Below, piece by piece: positions 1-5,469 of a DNA stretch of 5,705 bases. The number at the start of each line of letters is the position of its first letter. Positions within the stretch are counted from its first letter, which is position 1. Origin of the DNA: Candidatus Pacearchaeota archaeon (GTDB lineage: Archaea; Nanobdellota; Nanobdellia; Pacearchaeales; GW2011-AR1). The translations under genes were made by a program, and so were the position numbers. The notes under the pieces are model-generated. The model was not told the DNA's origin, did no database searches, and saw only the letters and a list, made by a program, of their open reading frames with translations. Where the stretch lies: assembly GCA_018304205.1 (NCBI GenBank), contig JAGVWR010000050.1, positions 1 through 5,705 on the forward strand, given 5' to 3'.

Positions 1-9
1 TTTATTGTC

Positions 10-40
10 AAAAAGAGAAACGATTTGTGTTCTCTTTTTT
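10..40 (+). terminator. Hairpin with T-run, possible terminator of an upstream gene
   Basis: A 10-bp perfect stem pairs 10-19 (AAAAAGAGAA) with 30-39 (TTCTCTTTTT) around a 10-nt loop, and the right arm ends in six T (35-40). Archaeal RNA polymerase terminates at T-runs, so this may end transcription of a gene lying left of the window. The stem is AT-rich and no upstream gene is visible, so the call is tentative. Confidence 0.4.
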
Positions 41-104
41 AAGGGAAAATATAATTAGAGTTAATTTATACCAACAAAAGGTATATTTTATATCTAAGAT
101 TAGA

Positions 105-112
105 TTTTAAAA
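105..112 (+). promoter_or_regulatory. TATA box of the truncated gatD copy
   Basis: TTTTAAAA begins 29 nt upstream of the ATG at 134, the same distance as in front of the intact gatD at 1535. The flanking bases are also shared: TAGATTTTA lies at -33 in both copies. This supports descent from the gatD promoter. With this geometry the transcript would start at or next to the ATG (leaderless). Confidence 0.45.
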
Positions 113-133
113 GACTGAATTGTTGGATATGGC

Positions 134-214
134 ATGGCAGAATTAGATATTCAAGCAGGAGATTATGTTAAGTTAAGGATTTTATTCATATGTAATAAGA
201 TATTGGCGATTTAA
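134..214 (+). pseudogene. gatD: 5' remnant of a second gatD copy
   Basis: The ATG-initiated frame gives 26 residues and starts MAELDIQAGDYVKLR. This aligns without gaps to the first 15 residues of the intact GatD at 1535 (MAELNFNSGDYVKLR). At DNA level about 40 of the first 46 bases match, including an exact 22-nt repeat (156-177 and 1557-1578), and the TATA box lies at the same offset. Similarity stops near 178, and the remaining 11 codons (to TAA at 212-214) resemble nothing in gatD. The two copies differ at several codons, so this is an old or diverged duplicate rather than a fresh tandem copy. It can encode only the start of the N-terminal small domain, with no amidohydrolase residues, so it is almost certainly non-functional. 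The ATPase gene next to it begins where gatD similarity ends. Confidence 0.6.
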
Positions 215-235
215 TTGGATTATAATCCAATTAAA
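210..235. promoter_or_regulatory. 26-nt perfect palindrome, probable operator
   Basis: The half TTTAATTGGATTA is followed directly by its exact reverse complement, giving a 26-nt palindrome with no spacer. It sits immediately upstream of the TATA box (243-250) of the ATPase gene. One arm recurs downstream of that box: the 15-mer ATAATCCAATTAAAA occurs at 222-236 and 255-269, 33 nt apart. A site and a half on both sides of a TATA box is what an archaeal repressor operator would look like. The cognate regulator is unknown. Confidence 0.55.
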
Positions 236-242
236 AGAAACA

Positions 243-250
243 TTTATAAA
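243..250 (+). promoter_or_regulatory. TATA box of the ATPase gene
   Basis: TTTATAAA lies 29 nt before the ATG at 272, with a purine-rich stretch (AAAAGAAA, 233-240) just upstream in the BRE position. The spacing implies a leaderless transcript and argues for ATG 272 as the start, rather than the in-frame TTG at 215, which lies upstream of the promoter. Confidence 0.55.
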
Positions 251-254
251 GATC

Positions 255-269
255 ATAATCCAATTAAAA
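255..269 (+). repeat. Direct-repeat half-site of the upstream palindrome
   Basis: This is an exact 15-nt copy (ATAATCCAATTAAAA) of 222-236. It lies between the TATA box at 243-250 and the ATG at 272, covering the predicted transcription start. Binding here would block initiation. Confidence 0.5.
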
Positions 270-271
270 TC

Positions 272-1087
272 ATGGTAGAAACAATTGAGATACTTCAAAA
301 AATGAATCCTTGGTGGATTGGAAAGGACTTCGATTATGGATTAATTAGAGGCAAGTATCTTGAAAAGATTAAATCATATTTAACAACAAGAGAAATATTA
401 ATTTTAACAGGAGTTAGAAGGGCAGGCAAGACTACACTATTATTTCAAACAATTAAATATTTGCTTGAAAAAGGAGTTGAACCAAAGCAGATTCTCTTTG
501 TAAATTTTGATGAAGTAGATGTGTCTTCTCTTAAAGATTCAATTAGGAATGTTATAGGTTCTTTTTATAATGAGATTGCAGATCGAAATAAAAAGGCATA
601 CATTTTTTTTGATGAGATACAAAATGTAAATGAATGGGAAAAATGGGCCAAAACGATTTATGATGAAAAAAAAGACCAATTGATAATTTCTGGATCTTCT
701 TCATATCTTTTAGCTGGAAATCTTGCAAGATTAATTAGTGGAAGATATTTTTTAATAGATGTTTTCCCTCTTGATTTTAATGAATATTTAAAGTTTAAGA
801 ATGTAAAAATTGAAAAAAGATTAGATTTGATTTCAAGAAAAAATGAAATAACAAAACTTTTAAAGAAATATCTAAAAGAAGGAGGATATCCTAGGGTTGT
901 TTTAGAGGACAATGAAAAACTGAAGGAAGAGCATCTAAAAAATTATTATGAAAGTATTGTTTTAAAGGATGTAATCTTGATTCACAAGGTAAGGCAAGAG
1001 AAGTTAATGAAGGAGTTAATTTATTATCTTGCTTCAAATTTTACACAACTCTATTCCTATAAAAATTTAAGTGAATTTTTGTCATAA
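272..1087 (+). pseudogene. AAA_14/DUF4143-type ATPase, N-terminal fragment
   Basis: This is the ATPase part of the archaeal AAA (AAA_14) plus DUF4143 family, whose cellular role is poorly known. Numbered from ATG 272 (271 residues), the Walker A is GVRRAGKT at 47-54, the Walker B is YIFFDEIQ at 110-117, and a sensor-like ISGSSS is at 139-144. The family's GRYF and FPLDFNEYL region is near 157-173, and a GGYP motif follows in the start of DUF4143. The frame stops at TAA 1085-1087 just after a SEFLS segment. The rest of DUF4143 continues in another frame (see 1071-1466), with about 35-40 residues of the usual winged-helix region apparently missing at the junction. The nucleotide-binding motifs are intact, so the fragment could still fold, but the full protein cannot be made. 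The start was chosen for the TATA spacing. There is no signal peptide or membrane segment. An assembly error is the main alternative to true decay. Confidence 0.75.
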
Positions 1088-1466
1088 AAAGATATATTGT
1101 ATTGATAATGGTTTGAGAAATTCTATATCTTTTAAGTTTTCTGAAGATGAAGGAAAGCTCGCTGAGAATCTTGTTTTTGTTGAATTAAAAAGAGAAGAAA
1201 AGGAAATATATTATTGGCAAAATGAAAAGGGCAATGAGGTAGACTTTATAATAAAAAACAAGGATAATTCACTTGAAGCTATAAATGTCTCATTCACTGA
1301 TGAGGTTAAAGAAAGAGAACTTGCGGGGCTAATTGAATTCAATAAGAGTTTTAAGATGGTAAAAAAATTGACCGTATTGACAAAGGATTTAGAAAAAAAA
1401 GAAGATAATGTTTTGTTTATTCCTTTATGGAAGTGGTTACTTAGAAAAGATATAAGTCAACGATAA
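1071..1466 (+). pseudogene. DUF4143 C-terminal fragment of the same ATPase
   Basis: This is the continuation of the ATPase at 272, shifted in frame; the two open frames overlap by 17 nt. The similarity starts at about the KKIYCIDNGLRN segment near residue 6, a hallmark of DUF4143 after its winged-helix part. It continues through ENLVFVEL and a YWQ...NEVDFIIK block, which resembles the PD-(D/E)xK-like core seen at the end of these proteins. The usual following Glu/Gln-Val position reads INVSF. The fragment ends with the hydrophobic VLFIPLWKWLL expected at the C terminus. The only nearby start is GTG 1071, with no promoter or ribosome-binding site in front of it, so independent expression is unlikely. 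Confidence 0.7.
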
Positions 1467-1505
1467 AATGGAGGGAAAAACCAAAAGTCCTTGACTATAA
1501 ATAGA

Positions 1506-1513
1506 TTTTAATA
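1506..1513 (+). promoter_or_regulatory. TATA box of gatD
   Basis: TTTTAATA begins 29 nt upstream of the gatD ATG, consistent with a leaderless transcript. A second TATA-like string (TATAAATA, 1496-1503) is 10 nt further upstream and fits the shared spacing less well. The TAGATTTTA core is shared with the truncated copy at 101-109. Confidence 0.55.
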
Positions 1514-1534
1514 GCGTGGCTCTTTTTATTAATT

Positions 1535-2809
1535 ATGGCAGAATTGAATTTTAATTCAGGAGATTATGTTAAGTTAAGATTGGCATTAGAAGAAAGAGAA
1601 GGAATATTACTAGAAAGTCAAGATTCATCAATAATTCTTCTTAAACTAGAATCTGGGTATAATATTGGAATCCCTAAAGAAAATATCTTAGATGCGAAAC
1701 TAATTAACAAATTCAAAGAAGAAAAGAAAGAAACTAAAATAATAAATACGGAAGGAAAGCCCTCAATTGGACTCATTATAACTGGAGGAACTATCGCTTC
1801 GAAACTAGATCCTAAAACAGGAGGAGTAAAACCTCTCACTGAAGTTAGCGAATTTCTAAAATTCTATCCAGAGATTCTTGACATTACAAACATAAAAAAA
1901 ATAGATGTGCCTTTCATGATCGCTTCAGAGTCAATGACTTCTGAACACTGGATTAAAATAGCAGAAACAGCAGAAAAAATGCTTGATGATCCAGAAATTA
2001 AAGGAATAATAATTACTCATGGTACTGATTTCCTCGCTTATACTGCTTCAGCACTTGCATTTATGATCAAAGATTTAAACAAACCAATAGTTCTAACCTA
2101 TTCTCAAAAATCTGTAGATCGAGCAAGTTCTGATGCCCAGTTAAATTTACAGTGCGCTGCACGTATGGCCCTCTCAGATTGCGCAGAAGTAATGATAGTT
2201 GGACATGCTTCAATAAATGACGATTTCTGTTTTGCCCTTCCAGCTACAAAAACGAGAAAGCTCCATAGTTCAAGAAGAGATGCTTTCAAAGCTGTAAACG
2301 ACACTCCCATCGCTAAAATCTGGCCAGAGAAAATCGAATTTCTTAAAACACATAATGTAAGAAACAATAAAAAACCAATTTTAGACAAATCCTTTTCAGA
2401 TAAAGTTGCTCTTATAAAATTCTATCCTGGCCAAACCCCGGACATTTTAGATTTTTATGCTTTGAAGTATAAGGGAGTTGTAATAGAAGCTTCTGGATTA
2501 GGACATCTGCCTGTTAGCGAGTCTGGGAATAGCTGGATTCCTACAATAAAAAAACACATAAAAAATGGTTTCGTTATTTGCGCTGCTGCTCAAACAATTT
2601 TTGGAAGGCTAGATCCCTTAGTCTATTCAAATGGGAGAGAACTTTTAGACGCAGGAGTCATATTCCTTGAAGATATGCTCGCAGAAACCGCCCTCGTAAA
2701 ACTTAGCTATGTACTTGGTCATTATGGATGGAAAATAAAGGTAAATGAAAAAATGCTTGAAAATATTGCTGGAGAACTTAAAACCAATTTAACTCTTGAT
2801 TCGCAATAA
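1535..2809 (+). CDS. gatD: Glu-tRNA(Gln) amidotransferase subunit D
   Basis: GatD is the amidohydrolase subunit of the archaeal GatDE enzyme. It releases ammonia from glutamine or asparagine, and GatE uses the ammonia to convert Glu-tRNA(Gln) to Gln-tRNA(Gln) in the cytoplasm. The 424-residue length is typical of the family. Residues 1-60 form the small N-terminal domain (GDYVKLR...EGILLES), and residues 77-420 form the type I asparaginase-like domain. The visible active-site motifs are TGGTIAS (83-89), SMTSEHW (133-139), THGTD (161-165) and TRKLHSSRRDAF (240-251). Together they supply the Thr, Thr-Asp and Lys residues known to be essential in the family (here T86, T164, D165, K242). The segment usually written AQRSSDRxSSDA reads SQKSVDRASSDA here, a mild variant. 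The start is supported by the TATA spacing and by the matching start of the truncated copy at 134. The gene is intact and in the same orientation as gatE, with one small broken gene between them. Confidence 0.96.
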   Translation: MAELNFNSGDYVKLRLALEEREGILLESQDSSIILLKLESGYNIGIPKENILDAKLINKFKEEKKETKIINTEGKPSIGLIITGGTIASKLDPKTGGVKPLTEVSEFLKFYPEILDITNIKKIDVPFMIASESMTSEHWIKIAETAEKMLDDPEIKGIIITHGTDFLAYTASALAFMIKDLNKPIVLTYSQKSVDRASSDAQLNLQCAARMALSDCAEVMIVGHASINDDFCFALPATKTRKLHSSRRDAFKAVNDTPIAKIWPEKIEFLKTHNVRNNKKPILDKSFSDKVALIKFYPGQTPDILDFYALKYKGVVIEASGLGHLPVSESGNSWIPTIKKHIKNGFVICAAAQTIFGRLDPLVYSNGRELLDAGVIFLEDMLAETALVKLSYVLGHYGWKIKVNEKMLENIAGELKTNLTLDSQ

Positions 2810-2824
2810 CCCCATAAGTAAGGT

Positions 2825-2832
2825 TTTTAAAA
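2825..2832 (+). promoter_or_regulatory. TATA box of the small frameshifted gene
   Basis: TTTTAAAA starts 29 nt before the ATG at 2854, the same distance as at the other promoters in the window. Its presence is the best sign that a real gene began at 2854. Confidence 0.45.
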
Positions 2833-2853
2833 TAATGTTATAGCCCTATTTTA

Positions 2854-3052
2854 ATGACAGAGAACAAATTAAGTTTAACATTTAGAATATCAAGCTAAAA
2901 GAGAAATCACCACAGATGACATTATAAAAGTAGTCAAAGGAGATATTAAGAAAGAAGAAGGAGTTATGATAAGTCCTACAGAAATTAGTAAGAAGCTGAA
3001 CATATATCTTAGAGAAGGAAGACTAATTAAAGTTTCTCAGTATATCAGATAA
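2854..3052 (+). pseudogene. Small (about 65 aa) gene interrupted by a +1 frameshift
   Basis: From ATG 2854 the frame gives MTENKLSLTFRISS and then meets TAA at 2896-2898. Skipping the single T at 2896 opens a frame that runs cleanly to TAA 3050-3052, giving a 65-residue product. The downstream part starts KREITTDDIIKVVKGD and includes ISPTEISKKLNI, which has the look of a helix-turn-helix. I do not recognise the family. A TATA box at the standard distance precedes the ATG, and the gene fills the gap between gatD and gatE almost exactly. Explanations are a genuine disabling indel, an assembly error, or recoding at AGC-TAA-A. The internal ATG at 2966 would give only 28 residues and has its GGAG too close to serve as a ribosome-binding site. 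The call rests on reading-frame continuity and the promoter, not on homology. Confidence 0.45.
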
Positions 3053-3060
3053 TTTTAATA
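3053..3060 (+). promoter_or_regulatory. TATA box of gatE
   Basis: TTTTAATA starts 30 nt before the gatE ATG at 3083 and directly abuts the stop codon of the small upstream gene. It is the same octamer as the gatD box, so the two subunits probably have matched but separate leaderless promoters. Confidence 0.5.
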
Positions 3061-3082
3061 ACCATTTTTCATCACTATAGTC

Positions 3083-4531
3083 ATGGATTTAATATATTCA
3101 AAAGTAAGCTTAAAATCTGGACTTGAAATACATCAGCAATTAGACACGGGAAAATTATTTTCAAGAACACCTTCCTTATTGAGATCTGACTTTCCACATT
3201 ATGAAATAAAAAGGAAACTTCATAAAATTGCAGGTGAGACCGGAGAAATTGACGCAGCAGTCCAACACGAAGCTTCTCTAGATAAAGAATTTATTTATCA
3301 AGGATATAATGATACAATCTCTTTAGTAGAACTAGATGAATCCCCACCTCAAGAGATAGACCGGCAAGCATTAGACGAAGCACTAAAAATTGCCCTTCTT
3401 CTCAATTGTGAAATCTATCCAGTTTCACAAATAATGAGAAAAACCGTAATTGATGGATCTAACACCTCCGGTTTCCAAAGAACAGTTCTTATTGCTCATT
3501 CCGGGTCTATGGATTGTTCTTTTGGAAAAGTTCCAATAGAAACAGTTATCTTAGAAGAAGACGCTGCAAGAATTGTTGAAAAAAAAGAAAACCAAACGAT
3601 CTATAGATTAGATCGTCTAGGCATTCCACTGGTAGAAATAGCAACTTCCCCAGTCTTAGATACCCCTGATAAAATAAAAGAGGCAGCTCTTAAACTTGGA
3701 GAAATACTTAGAGCTTGCAAAGTTAAAAGAGGAATAGGAACAATAAGACAAGACCTTAACATAAGCATAAAGGGGCACAACAGAGTTGAGATAAAAGGTT
3801 TTCAAGACCCTAAATTAATGATAAAGACTATAGATTTGGAAATTGTAAGACAACAGGAAGAATTAAAGAAGGGAAAAATAAAAGGTGGAGTTAGAAACGT
3901 TTTAGATGATGCTTCCACAGAATTTCTTAGGCCAATACCTGGAAAAGCAAGAATGTATCCTGAAACAGATCTTCTCCTGCTAAAAATTTCTAGAGACCAC
4001 ATAAACAAAATAAAGAAAAATTTACCCAAATTAAAACATGAGATTAGAGATGAATTGAAGAAAAAAGGTTTGTCGGATGAATTAATTAATTTAGTTTTGG
4101 ATGGAAATTTAGATGAATTTGAGATTTTAATGAGAGTTTATGATAAAGATGCAAATTTAATTGCAAAAATGATAACTCTCTGGAGACAAGATCTGGCAGC
4201 AAAAAACAAAAAGACATTAGAAGAAGTAAAAAATATTCTTAATGAAAATATCTTGGAATCAATTCTAGAAAAGGTTGCTTCTAAAGAAATATCGGAAAGT
4301 GATGTTCGCTCTATAATGATTAAAATTTATCAGAAAGTTCCTTTAGATGAAGCATTAAAAATTGACAAACAATCAGATGACCAGTTAGAAGAAAAAATAA
4401 GAAACATAATCAAAGAAAATCCTGGATTAAGACCTAATGCCTACATGGGCCTAATGATCTCAAAACTAGGAAAGGATGTTGATAAGAGAAAGGCGATGGA
4501 GATATTAAAGAGGATTGTAAACATTAAATAA
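3083..4531 (+). CDS. gatE: Glu-tRNA(Gln) amidotransferase subunit E, compact form
   Basis: GatE is the kinase/transamidase subunit of GatDE. It binds Glu-tRNA(Gln), phosphorylates the glutamyl group with ATP and replaces it with ammonia supplied by GatD. Family signatures are GLEIHQQLDT (13-22), GSNTSGFQRT (125-134), LEEDAAR (157-163), DRLGIPLVEIAT (177-188), RVEIKGFQD (234-242) and FLRPIPGKARMYPETD (281-296). The helical and YqeY-like tail occupies about 330-482 and contains NAYMGLMISKL at 452-462. At 482 residues it is clearly shorter than usual archaeal GatE (roughly 600 or more). The deficit falls between about 255 and 280, where other GatE proteins carry the GAD (AspRS-like) insertion; here an EELKKGKIKGGVRNVL stretch leads straight to the FLRP motif. 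This makes it GatB-like in size, but the gatD neighbour and the sequence support GatE. The family's Cys-containing LFCxCP segment reads LFSRTPSLLR. Confidence 0.94.
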   Translation: MDLIYSKVSLKSGLEIHQQLDTGKLFSRTPSLLRSDFPHYEIKRKLHKIAGETGEIDAAVQHEASLDKEFIYQGYNDTISLVELDESPPQEIDRQALDEALKIALLLNCEIYPVSQIMRKTVIDGSNTSGFQRTVLIAHSGSMDCSFGKVPIETVILEEDAARIVEKKENQTIYRLDRLGIPLVEIATSPVLDTPDKIKEAALKLGEILRACKVKRGIGTIRQDLNISIKGHNRVEIKGFQDPKLMIKTIDLEIVRQQEELKKGKIKGGVRNVLDDASTEFLRPIPGKARMYPETDLLLLKISRDHINKIKKNLPKLKHEIRDELKKKGLSDELINLVLDGNLDEFEILMRVYDKDANLIAKMITLWRQDLAAKNKKTLEEVKNILNENILESILEKVASKEISESDVRSIMIKIYQKVPLDEALKIDKQSDDQLEEKIRNIIKENPGLRPNAYMGLMISKLGKDVDKRKAMEILKRIVNIK

Positions 4532-4558
4532 CTAAATAGTGGTAACAATATGGAAAGA

Positions 4559-4566
4559 TTTAAATA
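4559..4566 (+). promoter_or_regulatory. TATA box of the DGR target gene
   Basis: TTTAAATA lies 29 nt upstream of ATG 4588 with a purine-rich GGAAAGA (4552-4558) in the BRE position. An 8-bp inverted repeat, ATACCTTT (4564-4571) and AAAGGTAT (4582-4589), starts in the TATA box and ends in the start codon. It covers the predicted transcription start, so it may be an operator. Confidence 0.55.
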
Positions 4567-4587
4567 CCTTTTATTTTTAAGAAAGGT

Positions 4588-5304
4588 ATGGTAGAAGCAG
4601 AGAAAGTTGGAAGTATAAGTTCAGGAGAGGTTTATCATACAGTTGGAACTTTGGATCAGCAAATTAAAGTTTTTCACGAAGTTGGAATTGCACCTGTCGC
4701 TATTAGGGGTGGAAAAACAATTTTAGTTAAAAAGTCTCCTTTAATGAATCCTGATATGGCAAGAGTAGTTGTCGCGACTCACAAAGCAGGAAAATATCTT
4801 GAAATTCCAGGAGTTTATGACTCTTTTTCTCAGATAGCAAAAGATCAATTAGGAATGGAGCCAGAAGATAGAACTGCTTTAGAATTGTCAGGAGAGGGTA
4901 ATTTTGATATAGGTGTTGATATAGATGAAGCAAAGTTTCTTTTTGGAAAACAAAGAAGACCTTATTTTGAGAGGTTTGTTACCAGTGGAACAATTCCCTT
5001 AGAAAATTTATCGACTGATTCTAAAGTTGGCGCTATTAATCATTTGTGGTTCTACGATCCGCGGGACGGGTCTTACCTCTGCTGCGGGGACGGGTGCTTG
5101 GGCGGCGGCAACGATGCTTTCGGGGTGCTAAGAGCTGGCGGAGCCAGTGCAAAAAATTTAGGGTATTCATTAACTGAAATTGTAAATGCGAACTCTGAAG
5201 CTATTTTATATGTATTAGATAAAAAAGGTTTATCAGGAATAGTCGACGCTGTGAAAGAACCTCTTTTAATAGAATTATCTAAAAGACTTAGAAATAATCA
5301 ATAA
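4588..5304 (+). CDS. DGR target (variable) protein
   Basis: This 238-residue protein is the target of the adjacent retroelement. Residues 153-180 are encoded by the VR, and 16 of these 28 residues differ from the TR-encoded version. The changed sites are 156, 157, 159-161, 163, 165, 167-170, 172-174, 176 and 180. The template version (NRNLNNDNNAFGM at its end) resembles the Asn-rich, GFR-ending segment of C-type-lectin-fold DGR targets, so a lectin-like ligand-binding fold is plausible but not visible elsewhere in the protein. Unlike classical targets, where the VR is at the extreme C terminus, 58 residues follow it. That tail looks helical (SLTEIVNANSEAILYVL, then VKEPLLIELSKRL). I recognise no family in residues 1-150. 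There is no signal peptide or membrane segment, so the product looks cytosolic or uses a non-classical export route. The only cysteines (165, 166, 170) lie in the VR. The start is set by the TATA spacing. Confidence 0.88.
   Translation: MVEAEKVGSISSGEVYHTVGTLDQQIKVFHEVGIAPVAIRGGKTILVKKSPLMNPDMARVVVATHKAGKYLEIPGVYDSFSQIAKDQLGMEPEDRTALELSGEGNFDIGVDIDEAKFLFGKQRRPYFERFVTSGTIPLENLSTDSKVGAINHLWFYDPRDGSYLCCGDGCLGGGNDAFGVLRAGGASAKNLGYSLTEIVNANSEAILYVLDKKGLSGIVDAVKEPLLIELSKRLRNNQ
5043..5127 (+). repeat. DGR variable repeat (VR)
   Basis: This segment aligns without gaps to the TR at 5470-5554. Of 85 positions, 64 are identical and 21 differ. All 21 fall on the 29 TR adenines (17 A to G, 4 A to T), and none on the 56 other bases. 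The result is a GC-rich patch (about 65 percent against about 45 percent in the TR) inside an AT-rich gene. The invariant 3' end, ATGCTTTCGG-like (VR 5115-5124), is where an IMH-type initiation site would lie. After 5127 the two sequences diverge at non-adenine bases. Confidence 0.96.
5134..5148 (+). promoter_or_regulatory. Hairpin just downstream of the VR, candidate DGR target-recognition structure
   Basis: CTGGC (5135-5139) pairs with GCCAG (5143-5147) around a GGA loop, and a G-T wobble at 5134/5148 extends the stem to six. It starts 7 nt after the VR. In the Bordetella phage DGR a hairpin or cruciform a few bases after the VR is needed for efficient retrohoming; position and GC-richness match, but the stem here is shorter and the loop is three rather than four bases. 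Confidence 0.5.
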
Positions 5305-5317
5305 GTATATTAATTAC

Positions 5318-5325
5318 TCTTTTTT
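5318..5325 (+). terminator. T-run terminator of the target gene
   Basis: A pyrimidine tract ending in six T (5320-5325) begins 14 nt after the target stop codon. Archaeal polymerases terminate at such runs without a strong hairpin, which would separate target mRNA from the TR/RT transcript. Confidence 0.4.
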
Positions 5326-5334
5326 ATTAAATTT

Positions 5335-5363
5335 GCCTCAACCACTCTTAAGGAGAAAGAGGC
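5335..5363 (+). other. Stem-loop between target gene and TR
   Basis: GCCTC (5335-5339) pairs with GAGGC (5359-5363). Inside it, CTCT (5345-5348) can pair with GGAG (5352-5355, one G-T wobble) around a TAA loop, with a small internal loop between the stems. No coding frame covers it. It could be a terminator or processing structure, or the 5' part of a TR RNA if transcription starts upstream. Confidence 0.3.
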
Positions 5364-5397
5364 CACACGCCAAATTATCAATGCATATTCAAAATAA

Positions 5398-5405
5398 TTT
5401 TAAGC
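5398..5405 (+). promoter_or_regulatory. Possible TATA box for the TR/RT transcript
   Basis: TTTTAAGC in the context AAAATAATTTTAAG is the best match to the window's TATA type between target and TR. It predicts a transcript starting near 5424-5427, about 45 nt before the TR, so that TR RNA and reverse transcriptase would be made together. The match is weaker than at the other promoters. Confidence 0.3.
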
Positions 5406-5469
5406 TGTGAAATTCAACTGCAACACACGTGAAGCAGTGGTGGTATGAAAATAATATTGGCTACAAAGC

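Noticed and set aside
67..85. Small inverted repeat TATACC/GGTATA
   Set aside because: Only six weak pairs in very AT-rich sequence, with no gene-related position that would give it meaning.
215..271. TTG start at 215 for the ATPase
   Set aside because: It lies upstream of the TATA box at 243-250 and inside the palindrome; the first residues (DYNPIKRN...HNPIK) merely reflect the direct repeat.
658..912. Antisense open frames (also at 1618-1839, 2104-2388, 3802-4029, 4727-4933)
   Set aside because: All are fully inside well-supported plus-strand genes, without promoters or recognisable products.
2966..3052. 28-residue ORF from ATG 2966
   Set aside because: The same frame reads sensibly well upstream of this ATG, and the GGAG at 2960-2963 is too close to act in translation, so it is better seen as the end of the frameshifted gene.
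5043..5127. GC-rich patch as horizontally acquired DNA
   Set aside because: The composition shift is fully explained by A-to-G/T changes relative to the TR; the non-adenine bases are identical.
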